From Puniceicoccales bacterium (GTDB lineage Bacteria; Verrucomicrobiota; Verrucomicrobiia; Opitutales; JAIRKQ01), in NCBI GenBank assembly GCA_031273725.1, contig JAISRG010000059.1, forward strand, positions 1 to 15,064: a stretch of DNA of 15,064 nucleotides. Direction: 5' to 3'. Of this stretch, positions 13,827 to 15,064 are shown one piece after another. How positions within the stretch are numbered: the first letter of the stretch is position 1; each line of letters starts with the position of its first letter. A program made the position numbers and the translations under genes. The notes under the pieces are model-generated. The model ran no database searches. It worked only from the letters and a program-made list of their open reading frames with translations, and was not told the origin of the DNA.

Positions 13827-15064
13827 TCATGTCAGGATGTAGACGAGAACATGTGCCGTCTGTCTTGACGGCGGAACCGGGAAGTTCTCAGCAAAAATTG
13901 CAGTTGTCGAAACTTTCCTCACAAATGAGCCGTCAAACATCCATCATTTACCCTCAATCAGACAAAAGGTGACATAATGGCCCTGATTCAGCGATCCGAT
14001 GTGAGCTATGATTTCCGTCAATTCGTACCATGAACTTCGCTCAATCGGGCGAGCAAATCGCTCTAAACTCAATGCCCTCTCAAAGCGGAGTGGCGTACAG
14101 TCTTTGATAGCACCTTGCGGTCCAATAGCAACTCTTGCTAAATGAATCACCAATATCCTCGGAATTCTATTCACAAATCATTGAAAGCACGTTTCCCGTC
14201 CTCGAAACAGACCTTAGTGGGCTGCAAGCGCCTCTTCCACTGTTGCATGACCGATACATGGAAGAGGAATCGTACATTCTTCAGTCTCGTCGACAGCAGC
14301 CGCGAAATCTGGCTTAATAAATTTTCATAATTTGAAGAACAATGAATTCTGAATCGTGTGCCGCAGCTCTCCGTTCCGCAACGTCATTAACATCGCCACG
14401 ATGCCGCGAAACGCATCGGCCGCGTCCTCATTTTCACCCATTGCCAAAGTGGCCTGGATCTAGGCCAGTTTTTCTCGACCTTCAATCCTCCCAAGTTTCA
14501 TGTCTACGAACAATCTCCGTAGCACAAATACATTATCTCCGCGATCACCGACGTTCAACAAAGAGGCGGGAATATTGCCCATGTGATAGAAAAGTTGCGC
14601 AACAGAGATTAAGTAACAAATTTGGTGATCGTTTAGCAATCCTGTCCCGATTTGGAATCGCTGTCCACCATCTGGCTCGCGAGATGCTCTACTCGCGTCG
14701 TTGGCTTCTAAATTGAACAGTCTGTTAGGCACCTTCGCTCTTAACCCGTCATTTTTTCGTGGAAAACAATCGTTTCCCTCGCTATTCGAACAATCCTCCA
14801 TCGAGTTCACTGCCGAGTCGCGTAGTGCCGATTGACCTTGAGCATCCCGTCGTTGCTCCCCATAGGACACCGCCTTCAAATCCCTCTCCTCACCGAATCG
14901 GGAATTTTGCGTCAATGCGAGATCCGCGTCTGACCATAGTCAGGGGTAATCGTCGAACGCGATTACCGAGTCAGATCTGAGGATTTCATCATTCGATTGC
15001 TGATCCGTAAGAATATTTTCAGGCCCGTCATGAATATGGATCACGTCATTCACTTTGCCCTGGT
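13827..15064 (-). pseudogene. Ubiquitin-specific protease (USP, peptidase C19) relic
   Basis: A single frame runs from the right edge to a TGA at 13827-13829, broken by six internal stops: TGA 14940-14942, TAG 14460-14462, TGA 14325-14327, TAA 14214-14216, TGA 14178-14180 and TGA 13944-13946. The Cys box is LLNDHQICYLISVAQLFYHM (Cys codon 14616-14618), followed by FVLRRLFVDMKLG and ATLAMGENEDAADAF, the usual order in USPs. Then come RIPRILVIHLARV, the His box YELTEIIAHIGSLNQGHYV (His codon 13977-13979) and WMFDGSFV (Asp codon 13932-13934), ending with AHVLVYIL. All three catalytic positions survive. The fourth-last stop, at 13944, sits where USPs keep a conserved Trp (GKW). Upstream is at least 140 codons of acidic, polar N-terminal region, cut by the window. 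USPs remove ubiquitin from proteins and are eukaryotic; bacterial copies are usually host-targeting effectors. Confidence 0.72.

Noticed and set aside
14342..14716. Plus-strand ORF of 124 codons opposite the USP relic
   Set aside because: It is the antisense shadow of the Cys-box region, whose minus-strand frame has family motifs.
13605..15064. Ciliate-type genetic code (TAA/TAG as Gln, TGA as Trp) explaining the USP stops
   Set aside because: It would fit the Trp position at 13944, but the frame is contiguous with bacterial genes, cysS stops at TGA, and the TGA in rplM replaces Gly, not Trp. Simple decay is more likely.

Overview
The window is a bacterial chromosome fragment of moderate to low GC content. 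Protein signatures suggest the PVC superphylum, most likely Verrucomicrobiota. This rests on the character of the L13/S9, CysS and GlmM sequences and a STAS-MlaE permease, and is an inference because no search was run. A eukaryote-like deubiquitinase relic at the right edge hints at a host-associated or intracellular lifestyle, now or in the past.

Left part (1-10,116): intact housekeeping genes. On the minus strand, reading leftward, cysS, glmM, a TPR protein and a family 2 glycosyltransferase (cut by the window edge) form a tight cluster. Upstream of it, also on the minus strand, is a two-gene lipid-transport cassette: a STAS-MlaE permease whose stop overlaps the start of an MlaF ATPase, with no MlaD next to it. 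A lone plus-strand gene at 6062-7060 encodes an exported protein resembling NlpC/P60 peptidases, but the expected catalytic Cys and His positions are occupied by Glu and Tyr. Then come tRNA-Arg(UCU) with an encoded CCA, and the classic rpsO-pnp pair; PNPase carries an unusual Arg/Gly-rich tail.

Right part (about 10,340-15,064): almost everything is broken. An unrecognised gene of about 490 codons can be rebuilt only through three homopolymer-type -1 shifts and three in-frame stops. The rplM-rpsI pair is clearly recognisable and correctly spaced, but rplM has a nonsense codon and at least two frameshifts and rpsI has two frameshifts. Next is a relic of an OmpR-type winged-helix DNA-binding domain, disrupted near a 16-nt tandem repeat. 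The last 1.2 kb is a ubiquitin-specific protease (USP, peptidase family C19) with Cys, His and Asp boxes all in one frame, interrupted by six stop codons and no frameshift.

The sharp change from an intact left side to a decayed right side is the main puzzle. It could be a decaying accessory island carrying a spare rplM-rpsI copy, or a low-coverage, error-rich contig end. The substitution-only damage in the USP relic argues against simple indel sequencing error there; the homopolymer deletions in the other genes leave it open.
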